64,000 bases of DNA from DASSQJ01 sp963772645 (lineage in GTDB: Bacteria; Actinomycetota; Actinomycetes; Actinomycetales; Dermatophilaceae), in NCBI GenBank assembly GCA_963772645.1, contig CAVYYD010000012.1, positions 1-64,000 of the forward strand. The letters are read 5' to 3'. A program made the position numbers and the translations under genes. Each line of letters starts with the position of its first letter. Within the stretch, counting starts at the first letter, position 1. The notes beneath the pieces were generated by a model. That model ran no database searches. It was not told the DNA's origin and saw only the letters and a program-made list of their open reading frames with translations. This document shows positions 1 to 7,714 of this stretch, one piece after another.

Positions 1-113
1 CGTCGACGAGGGCCGAGAGCTCCTCGGCGGCGCTCTGGTACTCACCGTGCTCGTAGAGTCCACTGGTACGTTCGTAGCGCTCGGCCATGAGTCCGGGCTC
101 GGGGAGTGGTCAC
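1..113 (-). pseudogene. Broken copy of the TPR-protein 5' end
   Basis: Reverse-complement copy of the start of the TPR gene at 3844-4230. It is cut by the window edge and carries indels around 62-105 that shift the frame. It is almost certainly part of the fold-back arm and not a real gene. Confidence 0.8.
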
Positions 114-214
114 GACGAGAGTCAACGCGCTGCTCGCGGGCGGGGTCCGCCCGGGGGCGGGGCGGGCCGTGCCGCCAGAGCTCCGCACAGCCGGCCGCCC
201 TACGCGCTGGCGAG

Positions 215-1187
215 GTGCCCGAGACGCCCTGCGCAGCCGTCCGCGACGCCGGCGACGGTGCTGGCCCTGGACCTGCCCGGCCACCCCGGCGCCGTCCTGC
301 GGGTCGAGGTGCACCACGGCGACGCCCCACGCACCGCGCTGTTCTCCTCCGGCCTCGGGCTGCCGCTCGACCTCTGGCACCCCGTCGTCGCGCTGCTCCC
401 CGACGTCCGCTGCGTCCTGGTCGACCGGCCCGGGATGGGTGGGTCCACGCCCCGGCACCGGGTGGTCGACCTGGCCGACGAGGTCGGGGGCCCGTCCGCC
501 ACGGTGCTCGACGCGGTCCACCCCGCGGCCGAGGCGGACCCGGTCACCGTCGTCGGGCACAGCCACGGCGGTCTCTACGCGGAGGGGCTGGCCCGCAGCC
601 GGCCGGCGTCGGTGCGCTCGTCGTCGACCCCTCCGACCCGGGCCACGAAGGCAAGCGCCGTCCAGCTCGACGGGCTCCTCGGCGACCTCGCCGCCCGGGC
701 GGTCGCCGGGCCCGGGGTCGCACCGGCGACGGCGGCCCTGAGCGCCAAGAGCTGTCCGGCGGCTCGCTGCGCGGCGCGGCACCCGGCACGCTGCGGATGC
801 TGCGCGCCCACCGCCGCGGTGCGGCGACCGACGCCGTGCTCGTCGCCGCGCACGAGTCCCTGGTCCGCGCCTACGAGCAGCCCGACCAGCTGGCCGCCAC
901 CGTCGGCGAGCTCGGGTCGGTCCGCGAGGACGCGGTGGGCCTGCTCGCGTTGGCCGATCGCGCCCCGCTCCCCGCGGTCCCGGTCGACCTCGTCGTCGCC
1001 ACCCTGGTGGCGCCTGGCCCGGCCACCGGGTGCGCCGGGCCTGGCTGCGGCTGATGGCCGGGGCCGCGCGCTCGGGCCGGCCACGGTGACGACGCTGGCC
1101 GACAGCGGCCACCTCGCGATGCTCGACGCCCCGGCCCTGCTCGCCGACGTCGTCCGCCGCGCCGCCGCGCACCGACCCCCCACCTGA
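215..1187 (+). pseudogene. Frame-broken copy of alpha/beta hydrolase
   Basis: Mirror copy of the hydrolase at 2763-3743. The GHSHGG nucleophile elbow (around 556-573) and the C-terminal DSGH stretch are still recognisable, but several indels put consecutive pieces in different frames. The total length is a few bases shorter than the intact gene. Sequencing noise in the fold-back arm is the simplest reading. Confidence 0.85.
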
Positions 1188-1291
1188 GCCCCCCAGTCCT
1201 AAGTTCTCCCCCTGAAGCTCCAACTTCGGACGAGCACCGCGAACTTCTGGGTGAGTGTGCGAAAGCCACCGGCACCTCGCCACCCCAGCGG

Positions 1292-1793
1292 TCAGCCGGG
1301 CTTGACCAGCGGGAAGAGGATGGTGTCGCGGATGCCGAGACCGGTCAGGTTCGTGCATGACGAGCCGGTCGACCCCCAGGCCCAGACCGCCCGTCGGCGG
1401 CATCCCGTACCAAGGCCCCGCAGGAAGTCCTCGTCGACCTCCATCGCCTCGAGGTCGCCGGCGGCCGCGCGCAGCGACTGCTCGACGAGCCGGGCCCGCT
1501 GGTCGACCGGGTCGATGAGCTCGGAGTAGGCGGTGGCCTGCTCGGAGCCCCACATCACGAGGTCCCACTTCTCCACCAGCCTCGGGTCCTCCCGGTGCGC
1601 CCGGGCCAGCGGCGAGGTGTCCCGCGGGAAGTCGCTGTAGAAGACCGGCGTCGTGGTCCGCGCCTCGCAGAGCGAGCCGTACACCTCCTCGAGCACCGCC
1701 CCCCACAGCATCCCCGGCTCGAGGTCGAGCCCGACGCGCCGGGCGTGGGCGAGGAGCGCCTCCCGCGAGGTGTCCGGGGTGACCTCCTCGCCC
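1292..1793 (-). pseudogene. Copy of lysyl-tRNA synthetase C-terminus
   Basis: Mirror copy of the last about 165 codons of the gene ending at 2656. It is frame-broken near 1350-1415, where the segment covering the class II motif 3 region (GLGVDRLV) carries extra and missing bases. Part of the fold-back arm. Confidence 0.85.
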
Positions 1794-2656
1794 GGCCGTT
1801 CGAGACCCACATCAACGCCTACGACCTCGACCTGTCACTGCGGATCGCCACCGAGCTGCACCTCAAGCGGCTCGTCGTGGGGGGGATGGAACGGGTCTTC
1901 GAGCTCGGCCGCCAGTTCCGCAACGAGGGCGCCGACACCTCGCACAACCCGGAGTTCACCTCGCTCGAGGCCTACGGCACCTACCTTGACTACGTCGACA
2001 TGCGGCGGCTGACCCAGGCCGTGGTCCAGGAGGCGGCCACCGCCGTCTTCGGCGCGCCGGTGGCGCGGCGCCGGGGGCCGGACGGCGCGGTCGAGGAGGT
2101 CGACCTCTCCGGCGACTGGCCGGTCGTGCCGGTCTGCACGGCGGTCTCGACGGCCCTGGGCGAGGAGGTCACCCCGGACACCTCGCGGGAGGCGCTCCTC
2201 GCCCACGCCCGGCGGCTCGGGCTCGACCTCGAGCCGGGGATGCTGTGGGGGGCGGTGCTCGAGGAGGTGTACGGCTCGCTCTGCGAGGCGCGGACCACGA
2301 CGCCGGTCTTCTACAGCGACTTCCCGCGGGACACCTCGCCGCTGGCCCGGGCGCACCGGGAGGACCCGAGGCTGGTGGAGAAGTGGGACCTCGTGATGTG
2401 GGGCTCCGAGCAGGCCACCGCCTACTCCGAGCTCATCGACCCGGTCGACCAGCGGGCCCGGCTCGTCGAGCAGTCGCTGCGCGCGGCCGCCGGCGACCTC
2501 GAGGCGATGGAGGTCGACGAGGACTTCCTGCGGGCCCTCGAGTACGGGATGCCGCCGACGGGCGGTCTGGGCCTGGGGGTCGACCGGCTCGTCATGAACC
2601 TGACCGGTCTCGGCATCCGCGACACCATCCTCTTCCCGCTGGTCAAGCCCGGCTGA
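1793..2656 (+). CDS. Lysyl-tRNA synthetase-type catalytic domain, 5'-truncated (LysX-like)
   Basis: C-terminal 287 residues of a class II lysyl-tRNA synthetase fold. Reading starts at RPFETHINAYD, right at the fold-back junction, so the real N-terminus is missing. Motif 2 is visible as FRNEGADTSHNPEF and motif 3 as GGLGLGVDRLVM near the end, with the usual FPLVKP tail. The TELIDP-like segment YSELIDPVDQ and the GGLG motif resemble the ligase half of LysX (lysyl-phosphatidylglycerol synthetase fused to LysRS) more than housekeeping LysS. That assignment is an inference, because the membrane MprF-like half would lie upstream of the missing part. The gene converges on the hydrolase at 2763, with a strong hairpin between them. 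Confidence 0.85.
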   Translation, partial: RPFETHINAYDLDLSLRIATELHLKRLVVGGMERVFELGRQFRNEGADTSHNPEFTSLEAYGTYLDYVDMRRLTQAVVQEAATAVFGAPVARRRGPDGAVEEVDLSGDWPVVPVCTAVSTALGEEVTPDTSREALLAHARRLGLDLEPGMLWGAVLEEVYGSLCEARTTTPVFYSDFPRDTSPLARAHREDPRLVEKWDLVMWGSEQATAYSELIDPVDQRARLVEQSLRAAAGDLEAMEVDEDFLRALEYGMPPTGGLGLGVDRLVMNLTGLGIRDTILFPLVKPG

Positions 2657-2680
2657 CCGCTGGGGTGGCGAGGTGCCGGG

Positions 2681-2727
2681 AACCTTCGGACAGGCACCCC
2701 GAAGTTCGCGGTGCTCGTCCGAAGGTT
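2681..2727. terminator. Bidirectional hairpin between convergent genes
   Basis: The arms aaccttcggacaggcacc (2681-2698) and ggtgctcgtccgaaggtt (2710-2727) pair over 18 bases with two mismatches around an 11-base loop. It lies between the converging LysRS-type gene and the hydrolase. No U-tract is needed to call it a likely two-way terminator in a GC-rich actinobacterium. Confidence 0.65.
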
Positions 2728-2762
2728 GCCGCATCAGGCGGGAGAGCTGCGGTCCGGGGGGC

Positions 2763-3743
2763 TCAGGTGGGGGGTCGGTGCGCGGCGGCGCGGCGGACGA
2801 CGTCGGCGAGCAGGGCCGGGGCGTCGAGCATCACGAGGTGGCCGCTGTCGGCCAGCGTCGTCACCGTGGCCGGCCCGAGCGCGCGGGCCCGCCCGGCCAT
2901 CAGCCGCAGCCAGGCCCGGCGCACCCGGTGGCCGGGCCAGGCGCCGCGGGTGGCGACGACGAGGTCGACCGGGACCGCGGGGAGCGGGGCGCGCTCGGCC
3001 AACGCGAGCAGGCCCACCGCGTCCTCGCGGACCGACCCGAGCTCGCCGACGGTGGCGGCCAGCTGGTCGGGCTGCTCGTAGGCGCGGACCAGGGACTCGT
3101 GCGCGGCGACGAGCACGGCGTCGGTCGCCGCACCGCGGCGGTGGGCGCGCAGCATCCGCAGCGTGCCGGGTGCCGCGCCGCGCAGCGAGCCGCCGGACAG
3201 CACCGCCAGGGCGCTCAGGGCCGCCGTCGCCGGTGCGACCCCGGGCCCGGCGACCGCCCGGGCGGCGAGGTCGCCGAGGAGCCCGTCGAGCTGGACGGCG
3301 CTTGCCTCGTGGCCCGGGTCGGAGGGGTCGACGAGGACGAGCGAGCGCACCGACGCCGGCCGGCTGCGGGCCAGCCCCTCCGCGTAGAGACCGCCGTGGC
3401 TGTGCCCGACGACGGTGACCGGGTCCGCCTCGGCCGCGGGGTGGACCGCGTCGAGCACCGTGGCGAGCAGCCCGACCTCGTCGGCCAGGTCGACCACCCG
3501 GTGCCGGGGCGTGGACCCACCCATCCCGGGCCGGTCGACGAGGACGCAGCGGACGTCGGGGAGCAGCGCGACGACGGGGTGCCAGAGGTCGAGCGGCAGC
3601 CCGAGGCCGGAGGAGAACAGCGCGGTGCGTGGGGCGTCGCCGTGGTGCACCTCGACCCGCAGGACGGCGCCGGGGTGGCCGGGCAGGTCCAGGGCCAGCA
3701 CCGTCGCCGGCGTCGCGGACGGCTGCGCGGGCGTCTCGGGCAC
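2763..3743 (-). CDS. Alpha/beta hydrolase fold protein
   Basis: 326-aa predicted serine hydrolase of unknown substrate. The oxyanion and strand region is SSGLGLPLDLW (about 44-54). The nucleophile elbow is GHSHGG with Ser115, an acidic residue follows in LVLVDPSD (about 140), and the catalytic His is in DSGH (about 302). The fold resembles haloperoxidase/esterase-type alpha/beta hydrolases. The GTG at 3743 is chosen because TACGCT lies six bases upstream, a spacing typical of leaderless actinobacterial starts. A longer reading from 3866 would overlap the divergent TPR gene. No signal peptide is evident, so it is probably cytoplasmic. Confidence 0.85.
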   Translation of the reverse strand: MPETPAQPSATPATVLALDLPGHPGAVLRVEVHHGDAPRTALFSSGLGLPLDLWHPVVALLPDVRCVLVDRPGMGGSTPRHRVVDLADEVGLLATVLDAVHPAAEADPVTVVGHSHGGLYAEGLARSRPASVRSLVLVDPSDPGHEASAVQLDGLLGDLAARAVAGPGVAPATAALSALAVLSGGSLRGAAPGTLRMLRAHRRGAATDAVLVAAHESLVRAYEQPDQLAATVGELGSVREDAVGLLALAERAPLPAVPVDLVVATRGAWPGHRVRRAWLRLMAGRARALGPATVTTLADSGHLVMLDAPALLADVVRRAAAHRPPT

Positions 3744-3749
3744 CTCGCC

Positions 3750-3755
3750 AGCGTA
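3750..3755 (-). promoter_or_regulatory. -10 hexamer TACGCT, leaderless hydrolase start
   Basis: TACGCT on the minus strand ends six bases before GTG 3743. This supports that start over longer alternatives. Confidence 0.5.
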
Positions 3756-3843
3756 GGGCGGCCGGCTGTGCGGAGCTCTGGCGGCACGGCCCGCCCCGCC
3801 CCCGGGCGGAACACCGCCCGCGAGCAGCGCGTTGACTCTCGTC

Positions 3844-4230
3844 GTGACCACTCCCGAGCCGACCATGGCCGAGCGCTACGAACGTGCCCGTGGACTCTAC
3901 GAGCACGGTGAGTACCAGAGCGCCGCCGAGGAGCTCTCGGCCCTCGTCGACGCCAGCACGCTCGAGCCGCCGCTGCACGGCACGACCGAGCTGCGCCTGC
4001 TGCTCGCCCGCGCCTACTACCACTCCGCCCAGCTGGGCCGCGCCGAACGGGTGACCCGCGCCATCCTCGCCGACGACCCCGACGAGGCCTACGCCAACCT
4101 CGTCCTCGGCCGGACCCTGCAACGGCAGGGCCGGCACGCCGAGGCCAAGCCGCACCTCGCGATGGCCGAGCTGCTCGGTGGCTACGCGCCGCGGGGGCGC
4201 CTGCCCGCGCGCGACGACGACGCCCGCTGA
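3844..4230 (+). CDS. Small tetratricopeptide-repeat protein
   Basis: 128-aa soluble helical protein. Helix pairs such as RYERARGLYEHGEYQSAAEELSAL and LVLGRTLQRQGRHAEAKPHL have TPR spacing and residues (Y/G/A pattern), suggesting three TPR units used for protein-protein contact. The partner is unknown. The start is uncertain: GTG 3844 is used here, and ATG 3865 is the alternative. It is divergent from the hydrolase and converges on ogt. Its start overlaps the end of the fold-back arm, but this copy is intact. Confidence 0.75.
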   Translation: MTTPEPTMAERYERARGLYEHGEYQSAAEELSALVDASTLEPPLHGTTELRLLLARAYYHSAQLGRAERVTRAILADDPDEAYANLVLGRTLQRQGRHAEAKPHLAMAELLGGYAPRGRLPARDDDAR

Positions 4231-4322
4231 CCCGTGGGCGACCACGGCCACGAGGTCGGGCTCGGCGTCCTCCCGCCGGCCCCGGCGCGGCCTCCAGGCC
4301 TGAGCCGGGCCGGTGCGCGGCC

Positions 4323-4898
4323 TCAGCCGCCCCGGGACTCGACGGCCAACAGCAGCTCCTTGGCGGCGGCGCCGCCGGCGTAGCCGCCGAGGCCGCCCGA
4401 GGCCGGCAGCACCCGGTGGCACGGCACGACGACGCACAGCGGGTTGCCCCCCAGGGCGGTGCCGACCGCCCGGGAGGCCCCGTGGTGCCCGGACGCCGTC
4501 GCGAGCGCGCCGTACGTGGTCCGATGGCCGTAGCCGACCTGCTCGCGCAGCGTCGCGAGCACCTCGCGCTGGAACGGCCGGGCCAGGGCGAGGTCGACCG
4601 GCACGTCGATCCGGCGCGCCCGGCCGGCGAGGTAGTCCGCCAGGGCCCGCCGCGCGGCGTCGGTCGGGGCCGGGTGGCGCAGCACGCGCGGGCTCACCGT
4701 GTCGGCGAGGCGCTGCAGCCACCGCTGCACGCTGACGTCGTCGGCCGCGTAGGCGCAGGTGACCAGGGCCCCGTCGGACCGGACGGCGAGCAGCATCCGG
4801 CCGACGGCGGTGTCCTCGAGCACGTACGAGACGTCGCTCGGGGCGAGCCGGGGCGGCCCGGCCAGCGGAGGGTCGAAGGCGGAGAGGGGACGGGTCAT
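4323..4898 (-). CDS. ogt: Methylated-DNA--protein-cysteine methyltransferase
   Basis: 191-aa suicide DNA-repair enzyme that takes alkyl groups from O6-alkylguanine onto its own cysteine. The active-site motif PCHR is present with Cys160, preceded by the HTH-like segment FQREVLATLREQVGYGHRTTYG and followed by GGLGGYAGG. Length and domain order (N-terminal ribonuclease-like fold, C-terminal MGMT domain) fit the Ogt class, not the Ada fusion. Its ATG overlaps the stop of the upstream ECF sigma gene by four bases (ATGA), so the two are probably translated together. This coupling is the main contextual clue to what the sigma factor might control. Confidence 0.95.
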   Translation of the reverse strand: MTRPLSAFDPPLAGPPRLAPSDVSYVLEDTAVGRMLLAVRSDGALVTCAYAADDVSVQRWLQRLADTVSPRVLRHPAPTDAARRALADYLAGRARRIDVPVDLALARPFQREVLATLREQVGYGHRTTYGALATASGHHGASRAVGTALGGNPLCVVVPCHRVLPASGGLGGYAGGAAAKELLLAVESRGG

Positions 4899-5389
4899 CG
4901 GGGGTCCTCCCGGTCGGTCTCGGGCAGGTCGAGGCGCAGGGTGGCGAGGGCGTCGCTGACGAGTCGGCGGCTCGCCGCCACGCTCGTGCCGAGGGCGGCG
5001 GCGACGGAGCGGTGGTCGAGGTCGCCGACGTAGCGCAGCACCACCGCCTCGCGCTGGCGCTGCGGGAGGGCCGCCACCCGAGCCCAGAGGTCGCCGTCGG
5101 CGGGCTCCGGCGCGGGGGCGGCCGGGGCCCGGACCAGCGAGGCCGGGTCCTCGTGGGGGGTGGTCCGGCGGGACGAGCGGTGGTGGTCCATGGCGCAGCG
5201 GTGGGTCACCGTGAGCAGCCACGAGCGCAGGTTGCCCGCATGGGTGAGCCGCGGGTAGGCCGCGAGGGCCTGGGTCCACGCCTGCTGGGCGACGTCGTCG
5301 GCGGCGTCCGGGCCGGTCAGGGCGTGGGCGAGCCGGGCGACGTCGCGCCAGTGCGCGTCGACGAGGGACTGGAACGGGGGCAGGCTCAC
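4895..5389 (-). CDS. ECF-type RNA polymerase sigma factor
   Basis: 164-aa group 4 sigma factor. Region 2 spans about residues 8-75 (FQSLVDAHWRDVARLAHALTG, then DDVAQQAWTQAL and RSWLLTVTHRCAMDHHR). A variable linker with the run APAAPAPEPADG follows, then region 4 at about 105-155 (LPQRQREAVVLRYVGDLDHRSVAAALG). The GTG at 5389 is the start; TAGCGT lies nine bases upstream. No anti-sigma gene is adjacent. Instead the gene runs straight into ogt through an ATGA overlap, so a role in alkylation or other DNA-damage response is possible but only inferred. Confidence 0.9.
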   Translation of the reverse strand: MSLPPFQSLVDAHWRDVARLAHALTGPDAADDVAQQAWTQALAAYPRLTHAGNLRSWLLTVTHRCAMDHHRSSRRTTPHEDPASLVRAPAAPAPEPADGDLWARVAALPQRQREAVVLRYVGDLDHRSVAAALGTSVAASRRLVSDALATLRLDLPETDREDPR

Positions 5390-5466
5390 GATGGTGGAAC
5401 GCTACGGCCCCCGTTCGTGTGAGCCCGGTGCACCGGCGCGCCGGTCGATGGGCGAGAATCGCCCGC

Positions 5467-6282
5467 GTGAGCGCCGAGCCACCCCCCACCCGGCCCCTCG
5501 TCGTCGCCCACCGGGGCGCGAGCGAGGAGTACCCGGAGCACACCCTGCCCGCCTACCGCGCGGCCGCCCGTCACGGGGCCGACGGCATCGAGTGCGACGT
5601 CCGGCTGACCGCGGACCACCACCTCGTCTGCGTCCACGACCGCCGGGTCGAGCGCACCTCGGACGGCAACGGGGCCGTCTCCGCCCTCGAGCTCGCCCGC
5701 CTCGAGGAGCTGGACTGGGCCTCCTGGAAGGTGGGCAAGGACGACCCGGACGCGCCGGAGTCCGACCCCGAGCGGGGCCACCTGCTGACCCTCCGCCGGC
5801 TGCTCGACACCCTCGTCCAGTTCCCTGGTGAGCCGCTGGCCCTCATCGAGACCAAGCACCCGACCCGCCACGGCAAGGACGTCGAGAAGGCCCTCATCCA
5901 CCTCCTGCGGTCGTTCGGGCTGGCCGACGGCGACGAGCCCGGCCGACCTCGTGTCCGAGTGATGTCGTTCTCCCGCAGGGCACTTCGGACGGTCCACGAG
6001 ATCGCCCCGCAGGTCCCCCTCGTCCTGCTCGTCGAGCCCGGGATGCCGTCCTTCACCGGCGACGGAACCCTCCCCCCCGGCGTGGGTGCGGTCGGTCTGC
6101 ACGTGCGGATGGTGCGTCGCAGGCCCGAGCTGGTGCGGCGGTTCCACGCCCGGGGCCACCACGTCCTCGTCTTCACCGTCGACCGGGACGAGGACGTCGA
6201 CGTCTGCGCCGCGGCCGGTGTCGACGTTCTCATCACGAACCGGCCTGCCCACGTGATCGACCGCCTCGGTGCCATTCGCTAG
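5467..6282 (+). CDS. Glycerophosphodiester phosphodiesterase
   Basis: 271-aa cytosolic GDPD-family enzyme, expected to split glycerophosphodiesters (deacylated phospholipid headgroups) into glycerol-3-phosphate and alcohol. Metal-site residues are visible: HRG at 15-17, GIECDV around 40-45 (Glu42, Asp44) and VHD at 56-58. The usual PENT motif reads PEHT here. The C-terminal VFTVDRDEDVD resembles the family's final barrel strand (normally VWTVN). GTG 5467 follows GAGAAT by seven bases. There is no signal peptide, unlike secreted GlpQ. Its TAG stop doubles as the start of the -10 element of the next gene. Confidence 0.92.
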   Translation: MSAEPPPTRPLVVAHRGASEEYPEHTLPAYRAAARHGADGIECDVRLTADHHLVCVHDRRVERTSDGNGAVSALELARLEELDWASWKVGKDDPDAPESDPERGHLLTLRRLLDTLVQFPGEPLALIETKHPTRHGKDVEKALIHLLRSFGLADGDEPGRPRVRVMSFSRRALRTVHEIAPQVPLVLLVEPGMPSFTGDGTLPPGVGAVGLHVRMVRRRPELVRRFHARGHHVLVFTVDRDEDVDVCAAAGVDVLITNRPAHVIDRLGAIR

Positions 6283-6285
6283 GTT
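6280..6285 (+). promoter_or_regulatory. -10 hexamer TAGGTT overlapping the GDPD stop
   Basis: TAGGTT begins with the stop codon of the preceding gene and ends six bases before GTG 6292. This indicates a leaderless transcript for the HATPase gene. Confidence 0.55.
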
Positions 6286-6291
6286 GGTCCC

Positions 6292-6780
6292 GTGACCACG
6301 GAGGACGTGACCAGCGCCGAGGAGACCGACACCGGACTCGTCGTGTCGGAGTCGCCCGGGCCGGGCGTCGACAGCATCATCTGCACCGTCCGCGTGCCGG
6401 CGGACGCCTCGTCGGTCGGCAAGATCCGCCGGGAGATCGTCGCCGACCTCTCCGACCGCGACCTTCCCGAGGACCTCGTCGGGGAGGCCGAGATCGTCGC
6501 CTCCGAGCTGCTCACCAACGCGGTCCGGCACGCCCGCCCGCTCTCCGACGGCACCATCCGGGTCCGGTGGAAGATCCGGGGGGAGGTCGTCGAGGTCGAG
6601 GTCACCGACGGCGGCGGAGCCACCGTGCCGCGGCCGGCGCCGCGCACCGTGTGGCTCTCCAGCGGCCGCGGCCTGCGCATCGTGCGGGCCCTGGCGCACG
6701 AGTGGGGGGTCACCGAGGACCGCACCGGCAACGTCGTCTGGGCCACCCTCGGCGGCCCGAGCCGCCGCCGCGCCACCTGA
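6292..6780 (+). CDS. HATPase-domain (anti-sigma/SpoIIAB-like) regulator
   Basis: 162-aa protein with one GHKL ATP-binding domain and no histidine-phosphotransfer region. The N box is ASELLTNAVRHARP (about 67-80), the G1 box is VTDGGG, and GRGLRIVRALAHEWG forms the last nucleotide-binding segment. This class includes RsbW/SpoIIAB anti-sigma kinases and many orphan actinobacterial regulators. The first about 30 residues are acidic and probably disordered. No sigma or anti-anti-sigma gene is adjacent, so its target cannot be stated. GTG start, probably leaderless. Confidence 0.88.
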   Translation: MTTEDVTSAEETDTGLVVSESPGPGVDSIICTVRVPADASSVGKIRREIVADLSDRDLPEDLVGEAEIVASELLTNAVRHARPLSDGTIRVRWKIRGEVVEVEVTDGGGATVPRPAPRTVWLSSGRGLRIVRALAHEWGVTEDRTGNVVWATLGGPSRRRAT

Positions 6781-6819
6781 CCGACTCCCGCGCCGGCCGG
6801 GCCGGGCCGCCCGCGCCAC

Positions 6820-6825
6820 TACAGT
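6820..6825 (+). promoter_or_regulatory. -10 hexamer TACAGT before DUF5926 gene
   Basis: TACAGT lies seven bases before ATG 6833, fixing that start as leaderless rather than an upstream alternative. Confidence 0.55.
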
Positions 6826-6832
6826 GACGCGC

Positions 6833-7714
6833 ATGGGCAAGGCTTCACGACGTCAGCGCGGCGCCGACCGCTCCACCTCCCGGCCGAAGCCGGCGCCCTT
6901 CGAGCGCCGCCCCTTCCGTGGGCTGGCGAACGAGACCGACTGGGTCGCCGTCCGCGAGATCCTCCCGGCGGCCACGGCCACCGTCGCGGTCCGCCCCGAG
7001 CACGTCCCGGACGGCGCCCCGGGCGAGGTCACGGTCGCCACGGTCCTGCCGCTGGCGTGGCCCGGGCTGCACCGCACCGACGGGGCGGTGCTCGTCGGCG
7101 CACAGACCAGCAGCTCCAGCGGCGACGCCTCGCGTGACCTCGCGGCCGCGCTGCTCGCCGCGCTCGCCGCCGAGCAGGGCCACCCGGTCACCCAGCTGCC
7201 CCAGGTCACCGCCGAGAGCCCCCGGCTCCAGGACGTCCTCGCCGAGGACTCGCCCTTCGAGGTCACCGTGCACGAGGGGTTCGACTTCTGGGTCGAGGGC
7301 CAGGAGCTCGAGGACGAGGCGAAGACCTCGCTCGAGCGGGCCAACGAGACCGTCGTCCCGACCACGGCGATGGCCGCGCTCCCCTCCGCCTACTTCGTCC
7401 GGGTCGGCGACCGCACCCACGTCCGCCTCGTCCTTCCCGAGGACGAGGACGTCGCCACCGACGCCCTGGCCCGCCTGCACGCCGCCGGCGACGACGCCCT
7501 CGGCGAGGGCACCCGGCTGCTCGGCGCCTTCCGCGCCGGCGGCCTGCTCGTCCCCGTGTGGGACCTGAACCCCGAGCTCGAGGCGGCCGACCACGAGGAC
7601 GCCCTCGCCGCCTGGGGCGAGCGGTACGCCGCCGCCGTCTCCGACGCGCCGCTCTCCGCCGACGAGCGGCGGGCCCGCTCGGGGCTGCTGAGCCGGCAGG
7701 TCACGCTGCGCTGA
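6833..7714 (+). CDS. DUF5926 family protein
   Basis: 293-aa conserved actinobacterial protein of unknown function. It begins with a basic tail (MGKASRRQRGADR) followed by the FERRPFRGLANETDWVAVREILPAATA segment typical of DUF5926. The rest is acidic and soluble with no membrane segment, and the C-terminus carries RRARSGLLSRQVTLR. No catalytic motif is recognised. The stop shares one base with the ATG of the next gene, so the two are likely co-transcribed. Databases sometimes label relatives SecA-like or topoisomerase-like without visible support in the sequence. Confidence 0.85.
   Translation: MGKASRRQRGADRSTSRPKPAPFERRPFRGLANETDWVAVREILPAATATVAVRPEHVPDGAPGEVTVATVLPLAWPGLHRTDGAVLVGAQTSSSSGDASRDLAAALLAALAAEQGHPVTQLPQVTAESPRLQDVLAEDSPFEVTVHEGFDFWVEGQELEDEAKTSLERANETVVPTTAMAALPSAYFVRVGDRTHVRLVLPEDEDVATDALARLHAAGDDALGEGTRLLGAFRAGGLLVPVWDLNPELEAADHEDALAAWGERYAAAVSDAPLSADERRARSGLLSRQVTLR

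Larger units (their letters stand above)
1..1793. repeat. Inverted-duplicate arm, low-accuracy copy
   Basis: This stretch reads as the reverse complement of about 2155-3952. Base 1 pairs with base 3952 and the match runs to about 1793. The copy differs from the right arm by many scattered substitutions and one- to three-base indels: near 60-110, for example, the extra bases in gtccgggctcggggagtgg are absent from the other arm. All three gene segments it carries are frame-broken while the right-arm versions are intact. A fold-back read at a contig end explains this better than a real duplication. Confidence 0.95.
2155..3952. repeat. Inverted-duplicate arm, accurate copy
   Basis: Partner of the arm at 1-1793, separated from it by a single-copy loop of about 360 bases (1794-2154). 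All genes in this arm have intact frames, so it is taken as the true genomic sequence. Confidence 0.93.

Noticed and set aside
1..1793. Second copies of a hydrolase and a lysyl-tRNA synthetase gene as true paralogues
   Set aside because: They are the mirror image of 2155-3952, with frame-breaking errors throughout and none of the patterns of selection expected of paralogues.
1..3952. Insertion sequence or telomere-like terminal inverted repeat
   Set aside because: No transposase or target-site duplication is present, and the arms are just ordinary chromosomal genes copied with errors.
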